A DNA stretch of 64,000 bases from Prochlorococcus sp. AG-388-E21 (GTDB lineage: Bacteria; Cyanobacteriota; Cyanobacteriia; PCC-6307; Cyanobiaceae): NCBI GenBank assembly GCA_003279855.1, contig QCGO01000001.1, positions 434,001 to 498,000 of the forward strand, read 5' to 3'. A model generated the notes under the pieces. The model saw only the letters and a list, made by a program, of their open reading frames with translations. It did no database searches and was not told the DNA's origin. Shown in pieces: positions 49,976 to 61,209 of the stretch (position 1 is its first letter; each line of letters opens with the position of its first letter). The position numbers and the translations under genes are program-made.

Positions 49976-51762
49976 CTCATCTCGCTTAGTAAATTTTTAA
50001 TGAAAGATTCTTTTTGATTGTTAATAAAATCGCCAAAATCTTTTTTGGCGTTGCTTTTTTTCCAAAGCTCTAATAAGGGTTGAATAGTTTTTTCTAAATC
50101 ATCAAGTTCCATTCTTTGCAAATATGGTTTAGCTAGTCTTTGAAGGTTTTTACTTCCCCCCAACCACAGTTGATATTTATTTTGCCCACTCCCAACAAGA
50201 GCTAATTCTGCCATATAAGGTCTTGTACATCCGTTCGGACATCCTGTCATTCTAAATAATATTGTCTTTTCTATATTCATATCAATTAATAGGTTTTCTA
50301 TTCTAGTAAGAACTTCAGGTAAAATTCTTTCAGCTTCCGTCATGGCTAGACCACAAAGAGGAAGTGCTGGACACGCTAGAGCGTGTCTTTGAATTTCATT
50401 GATATCATTAAGATTCTCATATCCGATCTTTTTTAAGGCCTTTTTAATTTTGCTTTTGTTTTTATTGTGAATATTACAAAGCAAAATATCTTGATTAGGA
50501 GTAAGTCTTAAATTAAGGTCATTTTCTTTAACAAGATCTCTTATTAATGATTTCTTCTTTCCAGAAAGCCTTCCTGATAATAAAGGTAGTCCAACAAAAA
50601 AATAATCTTCATTTTGTTTATGCCAACCTAGATAATCAATTAATTTATTCTCGGGTTCTTTTCTTAAAGGCTTAATTTCTTTTCTAAAGTATTTATCTAA
50701 AAGTATTTTTTTAAACCATTTAATACCTTTCCTATGCAAAAGGTATTTCATTCTGGAATTTTTCCTTGATTTCCTATCTCCATAATCTCTTTGAATTGCA
50801 ACAATACTTTGAATTAGTTCATACGTGTCTTTATTTTCAACATAACCAAGTGGATCTGCAATTCTTGCAAAGGTCTCTTCATTATTATGAGTTCGCCCCA
50901 TACCTCCACCGATATAAAAATTACATCCTTCGAAGGATCCTTCTTTTGATGTGAATGCAACTATTCCAATATCATTAGTGAGAAGGTCAACAGAATTATC
51001 ACCTGGGACGGTAACAGCACATTTAAACTTTCTTGGTAAGTAGGTTGATCCATATAAAGGTTCTTTTTTAGTCCCGCTAAAAATATTCTCTTTGAACTGT
51101 AATTTTCTATTCTCTTCAATTTCTTTATCTGGTTTTATCGTGTATTCCAAATCTCCATCAGCCCATAGCTCCAAAAAGGTTCCTTGTCCGGCTACAGGGG
51201 TTAAAAGATCAGCAACTTTTACTGCCAAAGTTCTTGCGGTTATGTATTCTGCTGTTTCAAAAGGTGCTGCTGGAGCCATGACGTTTCTATTAATATCTCC
51301 ACAGGCAGCTAAAGTTGAGCCCATAGAATTTACAATAGATTTAATTACTTCCTTCAAATTATCTTTTCTGATCCCATGCATTTGGAAAGCTTGTCTTGTT
51401 GTCACCCTGAGTGTGCCATTTCCAAGCTTGTCAGATAATTCATCTAGTGATAGAAATAAATTTCCTGGGATTTCCCCACCTGGACTTCTTAGCCTAAGCA
51501 TCATCTGCCAATCTTTACTTTTGCCAGGTTTTCTATTTTCTCTATTATCCTGCTGATAACTTCCATGGAATTTTAATAGTTGAACAGCATCATTAGTAAA
51601 ATGATCGCTCTCATTTTTTAATTCGCTTGCAAGTGGCTCCTTAAGAAATTCACTACCTTTCTTGAAATTTTCAAATTTAGAAACTTCAAGACCATTTGCC
51701 AAACAAACTGTCTCTTGTTTCGCGATATCTTTTTTCTTTTTTACTTTTTCTACCTTGATCAA
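49972..51762 (-). CDS. sir: Ferredoxin-sulfite reductase
   Basis: 596 aa enzyme reducing sulfite to sulfide with ferredoxin in assimilatory sulfur metabolism. The siroheme/4Fe-4S ligands are visible as C-x5-C (ACPALPLCGLAMTEAER) and C-x3-C (RMTGCPNGCTRPYMAELALV). Repeat halves (LRLRSPGGEIPGNLFLSLDE; LRVTTRQAFQMHGIRKDNL) match sulfite/nitrite reductases. TTG start at 51760-51762; no ATG nearby fits better. Convergent with ddpX. Confidence 0.93.
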   Translation of the reverse strand: MIKVEKVKKKKDIAKQETVCLANGLEVSKFENFKKGSEFLKEPLASELKNESDHFTNDAVQLLKFHGSYQQDNRENRKPGKSKDWQMMLRLRSPGGEIPGNLFLSLDELSDKLGNGTLRVTTRQAFQMHGIRKDNLKEVIKSIVNSMGSTLAACGDINRNVMAPAAPFETAEYITARTLAVKVADLLTPVAGQGTFLELWADGDLEYTIKPDKEIEENRKLQFKENIFSGTKKEPLYGSTYLPRKFKCAVTVPGDNSVDLLTNDIGIVAFTSKEGSFEGCNFYIGGGMGRTHNNEETFARIADPLGYVENKDTYELIQSIVAIQRDYGDRKSRKNSRMKYLLHRKGIKWFKKILLDKYFRKEIKPLRKEPENKLIDYLGWHKQNEDYFFVGLPLLSGRLSGKKKSLIRDLVKENDLNLRLTPNQDILLCNIHNKNKSKIKKALKKIGYENLNDINEIQRHALACPALPLCGLAMTEAERILPEVLTRIENLLIDMNIEKTILFRMTGCPNGCTRPYMAELALVGSGQNKYQLWLGGSKNLQRLAKPYLQRMELDDLEKTIQPLLELWKKSNAKKDFGDFINNQKESFIKNLLSEMS

Positions 51763-51849
51763 GGGACCAAAACATATCTCTTTTTATACATTAGCGAAAA
51801 GCTTATTTAACTGGTAGTAAATTATAGTTGTAATAGCCATAAATTATTC

Positions 51850-54012
51850 TTGTCTAAATATTTACTTGAGATAGGAACAGAAGAGTTGCCAGCCAAGTTT
51901 TCTCATTCTGTAATAAACCAAATCAACAATCTTATAGAATTTGAATTTGATAAGAAACTTATCAAATTTAATAATATTATTTGCACCTCCACACCAAGAA
52001 GAATAGTTCTATTTCTAGAGGGATTAGTTGATCAGGCGGATGATAAGACAGTAATAAGAAAAGGTCCAAAAGCTACTTCTGCATTTCTTAATGGCGTACC
52101 AACTAATGCTGCTATAGGTTTTGCAAATAGTTTAGGAATTAATATAGATGAGTTAGAAATAAGAGATACAGAAAAGGGTGAGTTTGTATTTGGAACAAAA
52201 ATTGAGAAAGGAGAATCTACAAGATCCTCTTTATCTTCAATAATTCCTAAAGTAATAAAAAATTTGCAAGGCCCTCGTTTTATGAAATGGGGAGGTGGAA
52301 GTTTTAAATTTTCAAGACCAATCAGATGGATAGTCTCACTTTACAACGATGAAATTCTTGATTTTGTTTTTGATGAATGTGATCCTAAGATTTCAATAGG
52401 CAACTTATCAAAAAGTCATAGATTAATTAATAAAGTTATTGAAATTCATTCTCCAGATAATTATTTTGAATTAATGGATAAGAGTGGAGTTTTTGTTAAA
52501 AGAGATGAAAGAAAAGAAAAAATTATTAATCTCATTAATCATCAATCTCAATTGATAAATTTAGATCCTGATCTTTCTGATAATTTACTTAACGAATTAA
52601 CTGATTTAGTTGAATCTGCTAATTTATTAATTAGTAACTTTGATAAGCAGTTTCTTAATTTACCTGTTGAGGTTCTCTCAACTGTAATGAAAAATCACCA
52701 AAGATATATTCCTCTTCTAAAAAAAAATAGAACATTTTCTAAATTAGATTTGAGTTCTGAAAAAGTTATAAGTACAAATTTCTTTGTGTTATCTAATGGT
52801 CTTAGAGAATCTAATAATATTATTTCTAAAGGAAATGAAAAAGTATTAAGGGCTAGATTCTCTGATGCGAAGTTTTTTGTAGAAAGTGACATAAAAGTTT
52901 CTTCTAAAGAAAGGAATGAAAAACTTAAAACGGTTTCTTATTTGAAAGGGATGGGTAATGTTTCGCAGAGAGTAAAACGAATTGAGGTTACCTCAGAAAA
53001 GATACTTAACTATTTAAATGATCAATCTTTAGATAGTGAAAAAACTAAAGAAGCTGCAAAGTACTGTAAAAACGACTTGTGTAGTGAAATTGTTTATGAA
53101 TTTCCTGAATTGCAAGGGATAATGGGGGGGAAATACTTACGAAATGAAGGCTTTAGCAAAGAAATTTGTATAGCTGTAGCAGAACATTATTTGCCTAGTT
53201 TTTATAAAGATGATTTACCTTCTACAAAATATGGAGCTATTATTTCTATCTCTGACAAAATAGAAACTTTAATAAGTATATTTATATCTGGGAAAAGACC
53301 AAGTGGTTCATCTGACCCATATGCACTTAGAAGAAATTTAAATGGAGTTATTCTAATTATTTGGCAATTCGAATTTGACTTGGATCTTGAAAATATTTTT
53401 GAGGAACTTTTTGAATATTGGAAAATTTCATTACCAAATTTGAAATTCGTGAAAGAAAAAGTTTTAAATGACTTAATTGAATTTACTAATCAAAGAATTT
53501 TAAGCCATCTTGATGAATTATCAATCAGTAAAGATCTAATTAAAGCTACTTGTTTTGTTGATTCATCAGCTGAAAAAAAAATAATGAATATTTTGGATTT
53601 AAAAAATAGAATTAATACAATTAACCAACTTAAAAGGAAACCAAATTTTGCTGAAATTCAAAAAGTTATCTCGAGAGTAAGTAAATTGGCTGAAAGTGGA
53701 AATCTTAAAACAACAATTTTTTCATACAAATTTTATGTAAATCCAGATCTGTTTGAAAAAGAATGTGAAAATAAGGTGTTTGAATTCATCAAAGAATTAG
53801 AAGAAATTATTAAATTAACTAATTGGGATTATTTTCAACTATTTAAACTATTTGAGTCTAACTCTAATAATCTTAATGAACTTTTTGATAATGAGAAGGG
53901 TGTTCTAATAATGGCGGGAAATCCTGAAATTAGAAATAATCGTCTTAATTTATTAGGTTTGGTAAGGAACTACTCTTTAAAAATTGCTGACTTTACCCTT
54001 TTTAACTCTTAA
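51850..54012 (+). CDS. glyS: Glycyl-tRNA synthetase beta subunit
   Basis: 720 aa, tetrameric-type GlyRS beta. It begins with TTG at 51850: KYLLEIGTEELPAKFSHSVI is the usual start. RIVLFLEGLVDQADDK, KWGGGSFKFSRPIRWIVSLY and LSTVMKNHQRYIPLL are conserved; the HD-like SSDPYALRR and a C-terminal anticodon-binding helical domain follow. The alpha subunit is not in the window. The last 11 bases overlap the chlP 3' end on the other strand. Confidence 0.95.
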   Translation: MSKYLLEIGTEELPAKFSHSVINQINNLIEFEFDKKLIKFNNIICTSTPRRIVLFLEGLVDQADDKTVIRKGPKATSAFLNGVPTNAAIGFANSLGINIDELEIRDTEKGEFVFGTKIEKGESTRSSLSSIIPKVIKNLQGPRFMKWGGGSFKFSRPIRWIVSLYNDEILDFVFDECDPKISIGNLSKSHRLINKVIEIHSPDNYFELMDKSGVFVKRDERKEKIINLINHQSQLINLDPDLSDNLLNELTDLVESANLLISNFDKQFLNLPVEVLSTVMKNHQRYIPLLKKNRTFSKLDLSSEKVISTNFFVLSNGLRESNNIISKGNEKVLRARFSDAKFFVESDIKVSSKERNEKLKTVSYLKGMGNVSQRVKRIEVTSEKILNYLNDQSLDSEKTKEAAKYCKNDLCSEIVYEFPELQGIMGGKYLRNEGFSKEICIAVAEHYLPSFYKDDLPSTKYGAIISISDKIETLISIFISGKRPSGSSDPYALRRNLNGVILIIWQFEFDLDLENIFEELFEYWKISLPNLKFVKEKVLNDLIEFTNQRILSHLDELSISKDLIKATCFVDSSAEKKIMNILDLKNRINTINQLKRKPNFAEIQKVISRVSKLAESGNLKTTIFSYKFYVNPDLFEKECENKVFEFIKELEEIIKLTNWDYFQLFKLFESNSNNLNELFDNEKGVLIMAGNPEIRNNRLNLLGLVRNYSLKIADFTLFNS

Positions 54013-55333
54013 CTTTAATTCCACCTTTAATTGAATAGTTCTTTAACATTTTTTCTACTTCTTTTTCTTCTCTTACAGCACTATTAACTGGTTTATACTT
54101 GAGTGGTGCTAATGCTTTTCCTCTTAAAATTGATCCAAGAGTAAGCATGGTAAGTTTAATTTGCTGAAGGGGTTTCATCGCAACAACTCGTTTGTACAGG
54201 TAACTATCAAAAGTGAGTCTTTGAACATCCATGTCATCACACATTTCTACAAAAGCTTCTCTAGCAGAATCATTTCTATAAAAAATATTTTGAAGAATTT
54301 CTAGTACCTTGTATGTTGTTCCATATTTCTTGTCCCATTTTTTTAAATAATTTTTTAAATCTTTTTCTGATGGAATTTCTTGCCCATTTTTTGAAGCTTC
54401 TACGATTTCTTCAGCACACATTCTCCCACTTTTCGCAGCAAAATAAATACCTTCTCCAGAGCTTTTTGTTACATAACCTGCTGCATCTCCTACCAGAGCC
54501 ATTCTCCCTACAACTCTTCGAGGTCTTGGATGCTCAGGAATAGGATGTGCTTCAACTTTTATAACTTCACCATTTACAAGTCTTTTCTTTGCTCTATTTC
54601 TTACTCCTTCTTGAAGGCCTTTTATTAAGGATTGGTTTTTTTGCATTGTACCTGTCCCTACTGCGACATGATCATATTTAGGAAATACCCAGCCATAAAA
54701 ATCGGGAGAAACATCAGTCCCTACATACATTTCAGCGAGATCTTCGTAGTAACTCATCTCTTCTTTAGGCAATTTGATTCTTTCTTGGAATGCAATTGCG
54801 ACTTTGTAATCGCCAGCGTCCATAGCTTTGGCAACTCTACTATTGGCACCATCAGCTCCAATTAAGAGGTCTACAGTTAACTCTTTAAGTTCTCCTTTCT
54901 TGTCTCCAGAAGAAAAATCTGAATATGAAAGTTTATATGGACCTTGATTATCATTTCCAGTATCAATTGAAGTAACTAATCCATTTATTAATGTTGCCCC
55001 AAGTTCAGAAGCTCTGTTTCTCATAAATGCATCCATCACCTCTCTTCTGCACATTCCTATATATTCATTATCACTTTTGCCATAAACATTATCCAAGCTA
55101 ATATCAACTTCTCTATTGGAGGGAGATATCATTTTCATATGTCTTACTTTTCTATCAATAATGTCTTCTGGCAAGTCAAATTCCTCAACCATGCAAAGAG
55201 GAATGGCTCCTCCACAAGGTTTTGCATTATCTAACTTTCTTTCAAAAAGCCAAGTTTTTATCCCAGATTTAGCAAGTATTTCAGCAGCACATGAACCACT
55301 TGGACCTCCACCGATAACAGCAACTCTCAACAT
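54002..55333 (-). CDS. chlP: Geranylgeranyl reductase (chlorophyll and tocopherol synthesis)
   Basis: 443 aa flavoprotein reducing geranylgeranyl to phytyl groups for chlorophyll and tocopherol. The N-terminal FAD motif is MLRVAVIGGGPSGSCAAEIL, then KPCGGAIPLCMVEEF and RREVMDAFMRNRASELGATL. A second FAD motif, LIGADGANSRVAKAM, and GDAAGYVTKSSGEGIYFAAK follow. It is full length for ChlP. It may attach to thylakoids by its C-terminus. Confidence 0.95.
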   Translation of the reverse strand: MLRVAVIGGGPSGSCAAEILAKSGIKTWLFERKLDNAKPCGGAIPLCMVEEFDLPEDIIDRKVRHMKMISPSNREVDISLDNVYGKSDNEYIGMCRREVMDAFMRNRASELGATLINGLVTSIDTGNDNQGPYKLSYSDFSSGDKKGELKELTVDLLIGADGANSRVAKAMDAGDYKVAIAFQERIKLPKEEMSYYEDLAEMYVGTDVSPDFYGWVFPKYDHVAVGTGTMQKNQSLIKGLQEGVRNRAKKRLVNGEVIKVEAHPIPEHPRPRRVVGRMALVGDAAGYVTKSSGEGIYFAAKSGRMCAEEIVEASKNGQEIPSEKDLKNYLKKWDKKYGTTYKVLEILQNIFYRNDSAREAFVEMCDDMDVQRLTFDSYLYKRVVAMKPLQQIKLTMLTLGSILRGKALAPLKYKPVNSAVREEKEVEKMLKNYSIKGGIKVKS

Positions 55334-55440
55334 ATTAAAAAAATTGTATCCTATTAAAAACTACATCAATTTCCTTATAAAAGTGCATTTCGTAAATTAA
55401 TAGTTAATATCGAAATATCTTTTAGATTAAAAATTCTATA

Positions 55441-56172
55441 TTGGAAAAAAATAATATTATAAATGAAGACATCGATATACAAGTTGCTGAGAGAAGAAAT
55501 TTAAAGGGAAATAATTTCAAATTTAAGAAATATCTTATGTTTATATTTTTTTTTCTAATATTTTTATTACCTTTTATTGTCCTTGCATTTAAGAGTAATT
55601 TAAAATTAAATTTTTCTGGAATTAATGCTGTTAAAGAAACTATAAATGACGATCTTAGTATTTTAGGTCATTTACCCTATAAGGAAATTTCGAAAGAAAA
55701 ATTGGTTTTTATTGAACCTAATATTGAAGTTCATATTGACATGAGAAAATCCCTTCTCAAAATGAGGGATGATGCGCAAAAAAATGGTATAAATTTGGTA
55801 TTTCTAAGTGGTTATAGATCAATAAGTCTACAGAAAGATATTTTCTATTCTTTAAAATCTATGAGAAATCAGATTGCTGCTGAGAGGGCCAAGGTCTCAG
55901 CACCTCCTGGTTATTCTGAACATAGTACGGGTTTCGCTATTGATATTGGAGATGCTTATAAAAGAGAAACAGACTTTGAAGTTGAATTTGAGAATACGGA
56001 TGCTTTTAGGTGGCTTAAAGAAAATGCAGCTAAGTACCACTTCAAATTATCTTTCAATAAAAACAATAAAAATGTTGATTATGAGCCTTGGCATTGGAGA
56101 TATGAAGGATCGATTGAAGCACTTAAAGTTTTTGAAGCATCAAATAGGAATTTGAAAAAGCAAAAAAATTGA
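55441..56172 (+). CDS. D-alanyl-D-alanine carboxypeptidase, VanY/M15B type
   Basis: 243 aa membrane-anchored zinc peptidase trimming peptidoglycan stem peptides. The N-terminal cytoplasmic part is followed by a helix (about 33-49, LMFIFFFLIFLLPFIVLA). The M15 motif SEHSTGFAIDIGDA (SxHxxGxxxD) and EPWHWRYEGS hold the zinc ligands, with LSGYRSISLQKDIFYSLK before them. TTG start at 55441. It is distinct from the VanX-like gene at 49283 but in the same metallopeptidase clan. Confidence 0.88.
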   Translation: MEKNNIINEDIDIQVAERRNLKGNNFKFKKYLMFIFFFLIFLLPFIVLAFKSNLKLNFSGINAVKETINDDLSILGHLPYKEISKEKLVFIEPNIEVHIDMRKSLLKMRDDAQKNGINLVFLSGYRSISLQKDIFYSLKSMRNQIAAERAKVSAPPGYSEHSTGFAIDIGDAYKRETDFEVEFENTDAFRWLKENAAKYHFKLSFNKNNKNVDYEPWHWRYEGSIEALKVFEASNRNLKKQKN

Positions 56173-56287
56173 AAAACTAATAACAATTTTTTTTATATGA
56201 TTTTCAAAGTCTTATGGGCAAATCTTTCAGAATAAGCATTCTTTGAGTTAGCCTTAATATATAAATTATTGGTTTGTAACTTTTTAG

Positions 56288-58090
56288 ATGTCAGCTTCAA
56301 TTAAAGAAATAAGAAATGTAGCAATTATAGCCCATGTAGATCATGGAAAAACAACCCTAGTCGATGCATTATTATCTCAGTCCGGAATATTTAGAGATAA
56401 CGAAGTAGTTCCAACTTGTGTAATGGATTCTAATGATCTCGAGAGAGAAAGAGGTATAACAATACTTTCAAAAAATACGGCTGTTAATTATAAAAACACG
56501 AGAATCAATATTATCGATACACCTGGACATGCTGACTTTGGAGGAGAGGTTGAGAGGGTTTTGGGCATGGTTGATGGTTGTTTATTAATCGTTGATGCTA
56601 ATGAGGGTCCAATGCCTCAAACAAGGTTTGTATTAAAAAAAGCTTTAGAAAAAGGTCTTAGGCCTATAGTTTTTGTAAATAAAATTGATAGGCCTAGAGT
56701 CGTCCCAGAAATTGCGGTGGATAAAGTTCTTGATTTATTCCTTGAATTAGGTGCAGATGATGATCAATGTGATTTTCCTTATTTATTCGGTAGTGGATTA
56801 TCTGGTTTCGCAAAAGAAGAAATGGAATCCAATAATGATAATATGATGCCCCTTTTTGAAGCTATTCTTAGGCATGTCCCACCACCTGTGGGGGATCTTA
56901 ATAAGCCTCTGCAGCTTCAAATTACAACTTTGGACTATTCTGATTTCTTAGGAAGAATTGTGATTGGAAAGATTCATAATGGAACTATTAAAAGTGGCCA
57001 ACAAGCAAGCCTAATAAAAGAAAGTGGGAAAACTATCAAGGGTAAAGTAAGTAAGCTTTTAGGATTTGAGGGATTACAAAGAATTGATATTAATGAAGCT
57101 TTTGCTGGAGATATTGTTGCTGTATCTGGTTTCGATGATGTAAATATTGGAGAAACGATTGCTTGTCCTGACTCTCCTCATCCACTTCCTTTAATTAAGG
57201 TTGATGAACCTACACTTAACATGACTTTTGTTGTAAATGACTCCCCATTTGCTGGCAAAGAGGGAAAATTTGTTACGAGCAGACAATTAAAAAATAGATT
57301 GGAGAGGGAATTATTAACTAATGTAGCTCTGAGAGTTGAAGAAACGGATTCTCCAGATAGATTTTCTGTCTCCGGGAGAGGTGAGCTTCATTTGGGGATT
57401 TTGATAGAAACAATGAGAAGAGAGGGGTTTGAATTCCAAATCTCGCAACCCCAAGTTATTTTTAGAGAAATTGAGGGTGTTCAATGTGAACCTATAGAAA
57501 CGTTAGTTTTAGATGTGCCAGAAGTAGCTGTTGGCTCTTGCATTGAAAAATTAGGATCAAGAAAGGCTGAGATGAAAAATATGCAGACAAGTTCAGATGG
57601 AAGAACTCAATTAGAATTTCTTGTACCATCAAGAGGTCTTATAGGTTTTCGTGGTGAATTTGTTCGAATAACTAGAGGTGAAGGAATCATGAGTCATTCC
57701 TTCTATGAATATAAACCTAAAGCTGGAGATTTCGAAACGAGAAGAAATGGTGTACTTATTTCTTTTGAAGAAGGTGTCGCAACTTTCTATGCATTGAAAA
57801 ATGCCGAAGATAGAGGTGTTTATTTTATTAAACCAGGAGTGAAAGTTTATAAAGGTATGATTATTGGCGAGAATAATAGATCACAAGATTTAGAGTTGAA
57901 TATTTGTAAAACAAAGCAATTGACTAACATGAGATCTGCTGGAGCAGAAGAATTAGATACTTTACAATCTCCTGTTGATATTACTCTTGAGAGAGCACTT
58001 GAATATATAGGTCCTGATGAAATGCTTGAGGTGACCCCTGATTCTATAAGAATGAGGAAATTAAATAAGAAGAAGGTAATGAAAAAATAA
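56288..58090 (+). CDS. typA: Ribosome-binding GTPase TypA/BipA
   Basis: 600 aa translational GTPase. G1 [10 protein letters not shown] (15-24), G3 [20 protein letters not shown] and G4 NKIDRP are present; EF-G-like domains and the TypA C-terminus ([32 protein letters not shown]) follow. It functions in stress and cold adaptation and in ribosome assembly in other bacteria. It stands 6 bases before DUF309, suggesting one message. Confidence 0.95.
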   Translation: MSASIKEIRNVAIIAHVDHGKTTLVDALLSQSGIFRDNEVVPTCVMDSNDLERERGITILSKNTAVNYKNTRINIIDTPGHADFGGEVERVLGMVDGCLLIVDANEGPMPQTRFVLKKALEKGLRPIVFVNKIDRPRVVPEIAVDKVLDLFLELGADDDQCDFPYLFGSGLSGFAKEEMESNNDNMMPLFEAILRHVPPPVGDLNKPLQLQITTLDYSDFLGRIVIGKIHNGTIKSGQQASLIKESGKTIKGKVSKLLGFEGLQRIDINEAFAGDIVAVSGFDDVNIGETIACPDSPHPLPLIKVDEPTLNMTFVVNDSPFAGKEGKFVTSRQLKNRLERELLTNVALRVEETDSPDRFSVSGRGELHLGILIETMRREGFEFQISQPQVIFREIEGVQCEPIETLVLDVPEVAVGSCIEKLGSRKAEMKNMQTSSDGRTQLEFLVPSRGLIGFRGEFVRITRGEGIMSHSFYEYKPKAGDFETRRNGVLISFEEGVATFYALKNAEDRGVYFIKPGVKVYKGMIIGENNRSQDLELNICKTKQLTNMRSAGAEELDTLQSPVDITLERALEYIGPDEMLEVTPDSIRMRKLNKKKVMKK

Positions 58091-58096
58091 AATATT

Positions 58097-58465
58097 ATGA
58101 GAGAAGAAGATAATAAAAGTTTCGACGATAATTTTTTAGATGCTTTAAATCTTTTTAATAATCAAAAATGGTATGAAGCTCATGATGCTTTTGAAGATAT
58201 ATGGAATACTCTTGAAGGAGACGAGAGACAAATTATACAAGGTATACTTCAAATATCAGTTTCTCAATTCCATTTAAGTAAAGGGAATCTAAATGGAGCG
58301 ACTATATTAATGGGAGAAGGCTTAGGTAGGATAAAAAATAGAACTTATATTGACTTAGGGATAGATCTCGAATCTTTTTGTAAATCTCTTGAGAAATTAT
58401 TAAGGAAACTTCAATATAAAGAGACACTAAACGAAAATGACAAGCCTTACCTAGTGAGAAAATAG
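58097..58465 (+). CDS. DUF309 family protein, 122 aa
   Basis: Contains the DUF309 core: NNQKWYEAHDAFEDIWNTLE, then ERQIIQGILQISVSQFHLSK and ATILMGEGLGRI. The family is all-helical with unknown function. It lies between typA and lptB at 6- and 4-base gaps, so all three are likely co-expressed. Confidence 0.8.
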   Translation: MREEDNKSFDDNFLDALNLFNNQKWYEAHDAFEDIWNTLEGDERQIIQGILQISVSQFHLSKGNLNGATILMGEGLGRIKNRTYIDLGIDLESFCKSLEKLLRKLQYKETLNENDKPYLVRK

Positions 58466-58469
58466 AAAA

Positions 58470-59198
58470 ATGAATTTCGAAATAAAGAATGTCTTTCTTA
58501 CAATTGAAGGAAAATTAATAGTAAATGATGTGTCAATAAAGGTTTGCCCAGGCGAAATTGTTGGTTTGATGGGACCAAATGGTGCAGGTAAAACATCTAC
58601 TTTTAATCTTGCAGTTGGTAATTTAAAACCTGATAAAGGAGATATATTAATGAATAGCAAATCTATAAAAAATTTACCTTTGCCTACCAGAGCAAAACTT
58701 GGTTTAGGATATTTAACTCAAGAAGCAAGTATCTTTAGAGATCTAACAGTTAAAGAAAATATTGACTTAGCATTGCACAATTCATTTTCTAGTAGTGCAA
58801 TAGTAAGAAATAAAAGAGAAAAAATTATTAATGAGTTTAATCTGAATAAAGTTGTTGATAATTATGGTTATCAACTATCAGGAGGGGAGAGAAGAAGGTG
58901 TGAAATAGCAAGAGCTCTATCAGTTGGTAGACAAGGACCTAAATATTTACTTTTGGATGAACCTTTTGCAGGTATCGACCCCTTAGCTGTAAATGATTTA
59001 AAGAAACTTATTATTAAACTTAGTGAGAATGGAATGGGAATTCTCATAACAGACCATAATGTAAGAGAGACTCTTTTAATTACAACTAAATCATATGTTT
59101 TAAGTGAAGGAAAGATACTTGCGCATGGATCATCTGATGAACTTGCAAATAATCAAATAGTGAAAAAATTTTATTTGGGGGATGATTTTCAACTTTGA
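58470..59198 (+). CDS. lptB: LPS export ABC ATPase LptB-like
   Basis: 242 aa ATPase of the Lpt bridge that pulls lipopolysaccharide from the inner membrane. Walker A GPNGAGKT (35-42), VGLMGPNGAGKTSTFNLAVG, signature LSGGERRRCEIARALSVGRQ, Walker B YLLLDEPFAGIDPLAV and TDHNVRETL are typical of LptB (the GIDPLAVxDLKxLI region). The membrane subunits LptF/G are not adjacent. Confidence 0.9.
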   Translation: MNFEIKNVFLTIEGKLIVNDVSIKVCPGEIVGLMGPNGAGKTSTFNLAVGNLKPDKGDILMNSKSIKNLPLPTRAKLGLGYLTQEASIFRDLTVKENIDLALHNSFSSSAIVRNKREKIINEFNLNKVVDNYGYQLSGGERRRCEIARALSVGRQGPKYLLLDEPFAGIDPLAVNDLKKLIIKLSENGMGILITDHNVRETLLITTKSYVLSEGKILAHGSSDELANNQIVKKFYLGDDFQL

Positions 59199-59303
59199 GT
59201 ACTTAATTAAGAAATAAATTAAAATATTTGATATAAGTATGAATTTTTTATTTTTTTTATTATTTTATAGTTAGATATACTAAAACAATTTTATATTTTA
59301 CAG

Positions 59304-60248
59304 ATGATATTTGATGGTTTTATCAAAAATTTAATTTACGATCCAGTATCTTCTATAGGCCTTTTAATTTTTTATTTTTTATTAATTAATTTGCCTATTT
59401 CTCTATTAGCCTTATTTAATAAAAAATCCTCTTCTTACGTTAGATTAATTACAATATTAATTAATCTCTTTATAGCTTTACAGCTTATCTTAAGATGGAT
59501 AGTCTCTGAACATTTTCCAATAAGTAATTTATATGAATCTCTTTATTTCTTGGTTTGGGGTATAACTTTAGGTCAATTATTAATTGAGAAAGAATACTCG
59601 ACTCCGATAATCCCTGCAATAGCAATACCTATTGAACTTTTAACTATAGCTTTTGCTTGCTTTGTTTTGCCTGAAGACTTAAAGCTATCATCTAATCTTG
59701 TCCCAGCATTAAGATCAAGTTGGTTAATTATGCATGTAAGTGTAGTCATGCTTAGTTATGCCGCCCTTATCATTGGCTCTTTACTTTCAGCTTCTGTACT
59801 GTTTATTAATAATAGTCAACCTCTTCAACTTAGAAGTAGTTCTACAGGTGTAGGGGGTTTCAAAATATCTAATTCTTACTCGATTGATAATGTCATTGAG
59901 CCTATAAATTTTTCTCATTCTGAGGAACTAGACACTCTTAGCTATCGATCTATATTAGTAGGATTTGTTCTTCTCACTCTTGGATTAATAACCGGAGCTA
60001 TTTGGGCTAATGAAGCATGGGGTACTTGGTGGAGTTGGGATCCTAAGGAAACCTGGGCTTTTATCTCTTGGTTATTTTATGCTGCCTATTTACATATGAG
60101 AATAAGTAGGGGTTGGCAAGGTAGAAGACCTGCATTACTTGCTACCACTGGCTTTTTTGTCGTACTTATATGTTATATCGGAGTAAATTTCTTAGGTGTA
60201 GGTTTGCACAGTTATGGTTGGATATTTGGAATATTTAATTTGTTTTAA
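59304..60248 (+). CDS. ccsA: Cytochrome c biogenesis protein CcsA
   Basis: 314 aa polytopic membrane protein of system II heme delivery, needed for cytochrome f and c6. The heme-handling WWD motif is clear in the segment [20 protein letters not shown], with flanking His ([10 protein letters not shown]). About eight helices are predicted. It usually works with Ccs1. That gene is not in the window. It is convergent with rpe by 18 bases. Confidence 0.93.
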   Translation: MIFDGFIKNLIYDPVSSIGLLIFYFLLINLPISLLALFNKKSSSYVRLITILINLFIALQLILRWIVSEHFPISNLYESLYFLVWGITLGQLLIEKEYSTPIIPAIAIPIELLTIAFACFVLPEDLKLSSNLVPALRSSWLIMHVSVVMLSYAALIIGSLLSASVLFINNSQPLQLRSSSTGVGGFKISNSYSIDNVIEPINFSHSEELDTLSYRSILVGFVLLTLGLITGAIWANEAWGTWWSWDPKETWAFISWLFYAAYLHMRISRGWQGRRPALLATTGFFVVLICYIGVNFLGVGLHSYGWIFGIFNLF

Positions 60249-60266
60249 ATTCCAGATATTAAAGTA

Positions 60267-61022
60267 TTAAGGCTCCGAAATTATCTTCCCATTTTGAGCA
60301 TCTTGAGCGACAGACCTTAATTCGTCACAACCTTCTTTTAAAGTTGGATAAGCAAACATCCCACTTCCCGCAATGAAACAATTAGCACCGGCTTCTGCAC
60401 ATTGCGAAATCGTCCAATTTGCTTTTATTCCACCATCAACTTCAATATCTATATTCAAATTCTTTTCAATTACGTATTGTCTGATCTTTCTTATTTTATT
60501 TAACATTGTTGGTATGTAGGCTTGGCCTCCAAATCCTGGATTAACTGTCATCACCAAGACATGATCAACCATATCCATAATGTTTTCAATCATTTCAAAT
60601 GGTGTATGCGGATTTAATGCAACCGATGGTGATCCACCAAGATCTCTTATTTTTCCAAGAACTCTGTGAAGGTGAACATTAGCTTCTGCATGAGCTATGA
60701 CAACTCCAGGCTCTCCATTAGGACCTTTGGTAGCTTTTACATATGCCTCAAGCATCGTCTCGCAATTATATTGACTTACCATTAATTGAGTCTCAAAAGG
60801 AACTTCGCAATATTTTCTACATGCAGCAATCATTTCAGGACCAAATGTAAGATTTGGTACAAAATTTCCATCCATGACATCAAATTGAATACGGTCTACA
60901 CCTGCTTCTTCAAGATCTTTAACGCATGCCCCCATATTTGCCCAGTCTGCAGGTAGTACGGAAGGAATTATTTGAATTGGTCGATTTACACCTACTGAAT
61001 TTTTAGAATTAGTTTCGGGCAT
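60267..61022 (-). CDS. rpe: Ribulose-phosphate 3-epimerase
   Basis: 251 aa TIM-barrel enzyme converting ribulose-5-phosphate and xylulose-5-phosphate in the Calvin cycle and pentose phosphate pathway. IIPSVLPADWANMGACVKDL, RIQFDVMDGNFVPNLTFGPE, VMTVNPGFGGQAYIPTML and DIEVDGGIKANWTI carry metal and phosphate ligands. It is divergent from glpX with a 187-base shared promoter gap, sensible for Calvin-cycle co-regulation. Confidence 0.95.
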   Translation of the reverse strand: MPETNSKNSVGVNRPIQIIPSVLPADWANMGACVKDLEEAGVDRIQFDVMDGNFVPNLTFGPEMIAACRKYCEVPFETQLMVSQYNCETMLEAYVKATKGPNGEPGVVIAHAEANVHLHRVLGKIRDLGGSPSVALNPHTPFEMIENIMDMVDHVLVMTVNPGFGGQAYIPTMLNKIRKIRQYVIEKNLNIDIEVDGGIKANWTISQCAEAGANCFIAGSGMFAYPTLKEGCDELRSVAQDAQNGKIISEP

Positions 61023-61209
61023 TTCATTTTTAAAATATTTAATAAAGATACTATATTTGGTTGCTTATTCCTAATTTCAAGTCACGGCCTGATAAAGTAA
61101 CACCTGCAAAGAGTTAAAAAAAACTAATAAGCAAATTAATTCTTATAAAAAAGGCATTTTTTATGAGAATATGTTTTAAACCTCTTAGAAAATCTTTTAA
61201 AATTTAATT

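Noticed and set aside
51092..51556. Plus-strand 154-aa frame
   Set aside because: Antisense of the sir gene, whose siroheme and FeS motifs are unambiguous.
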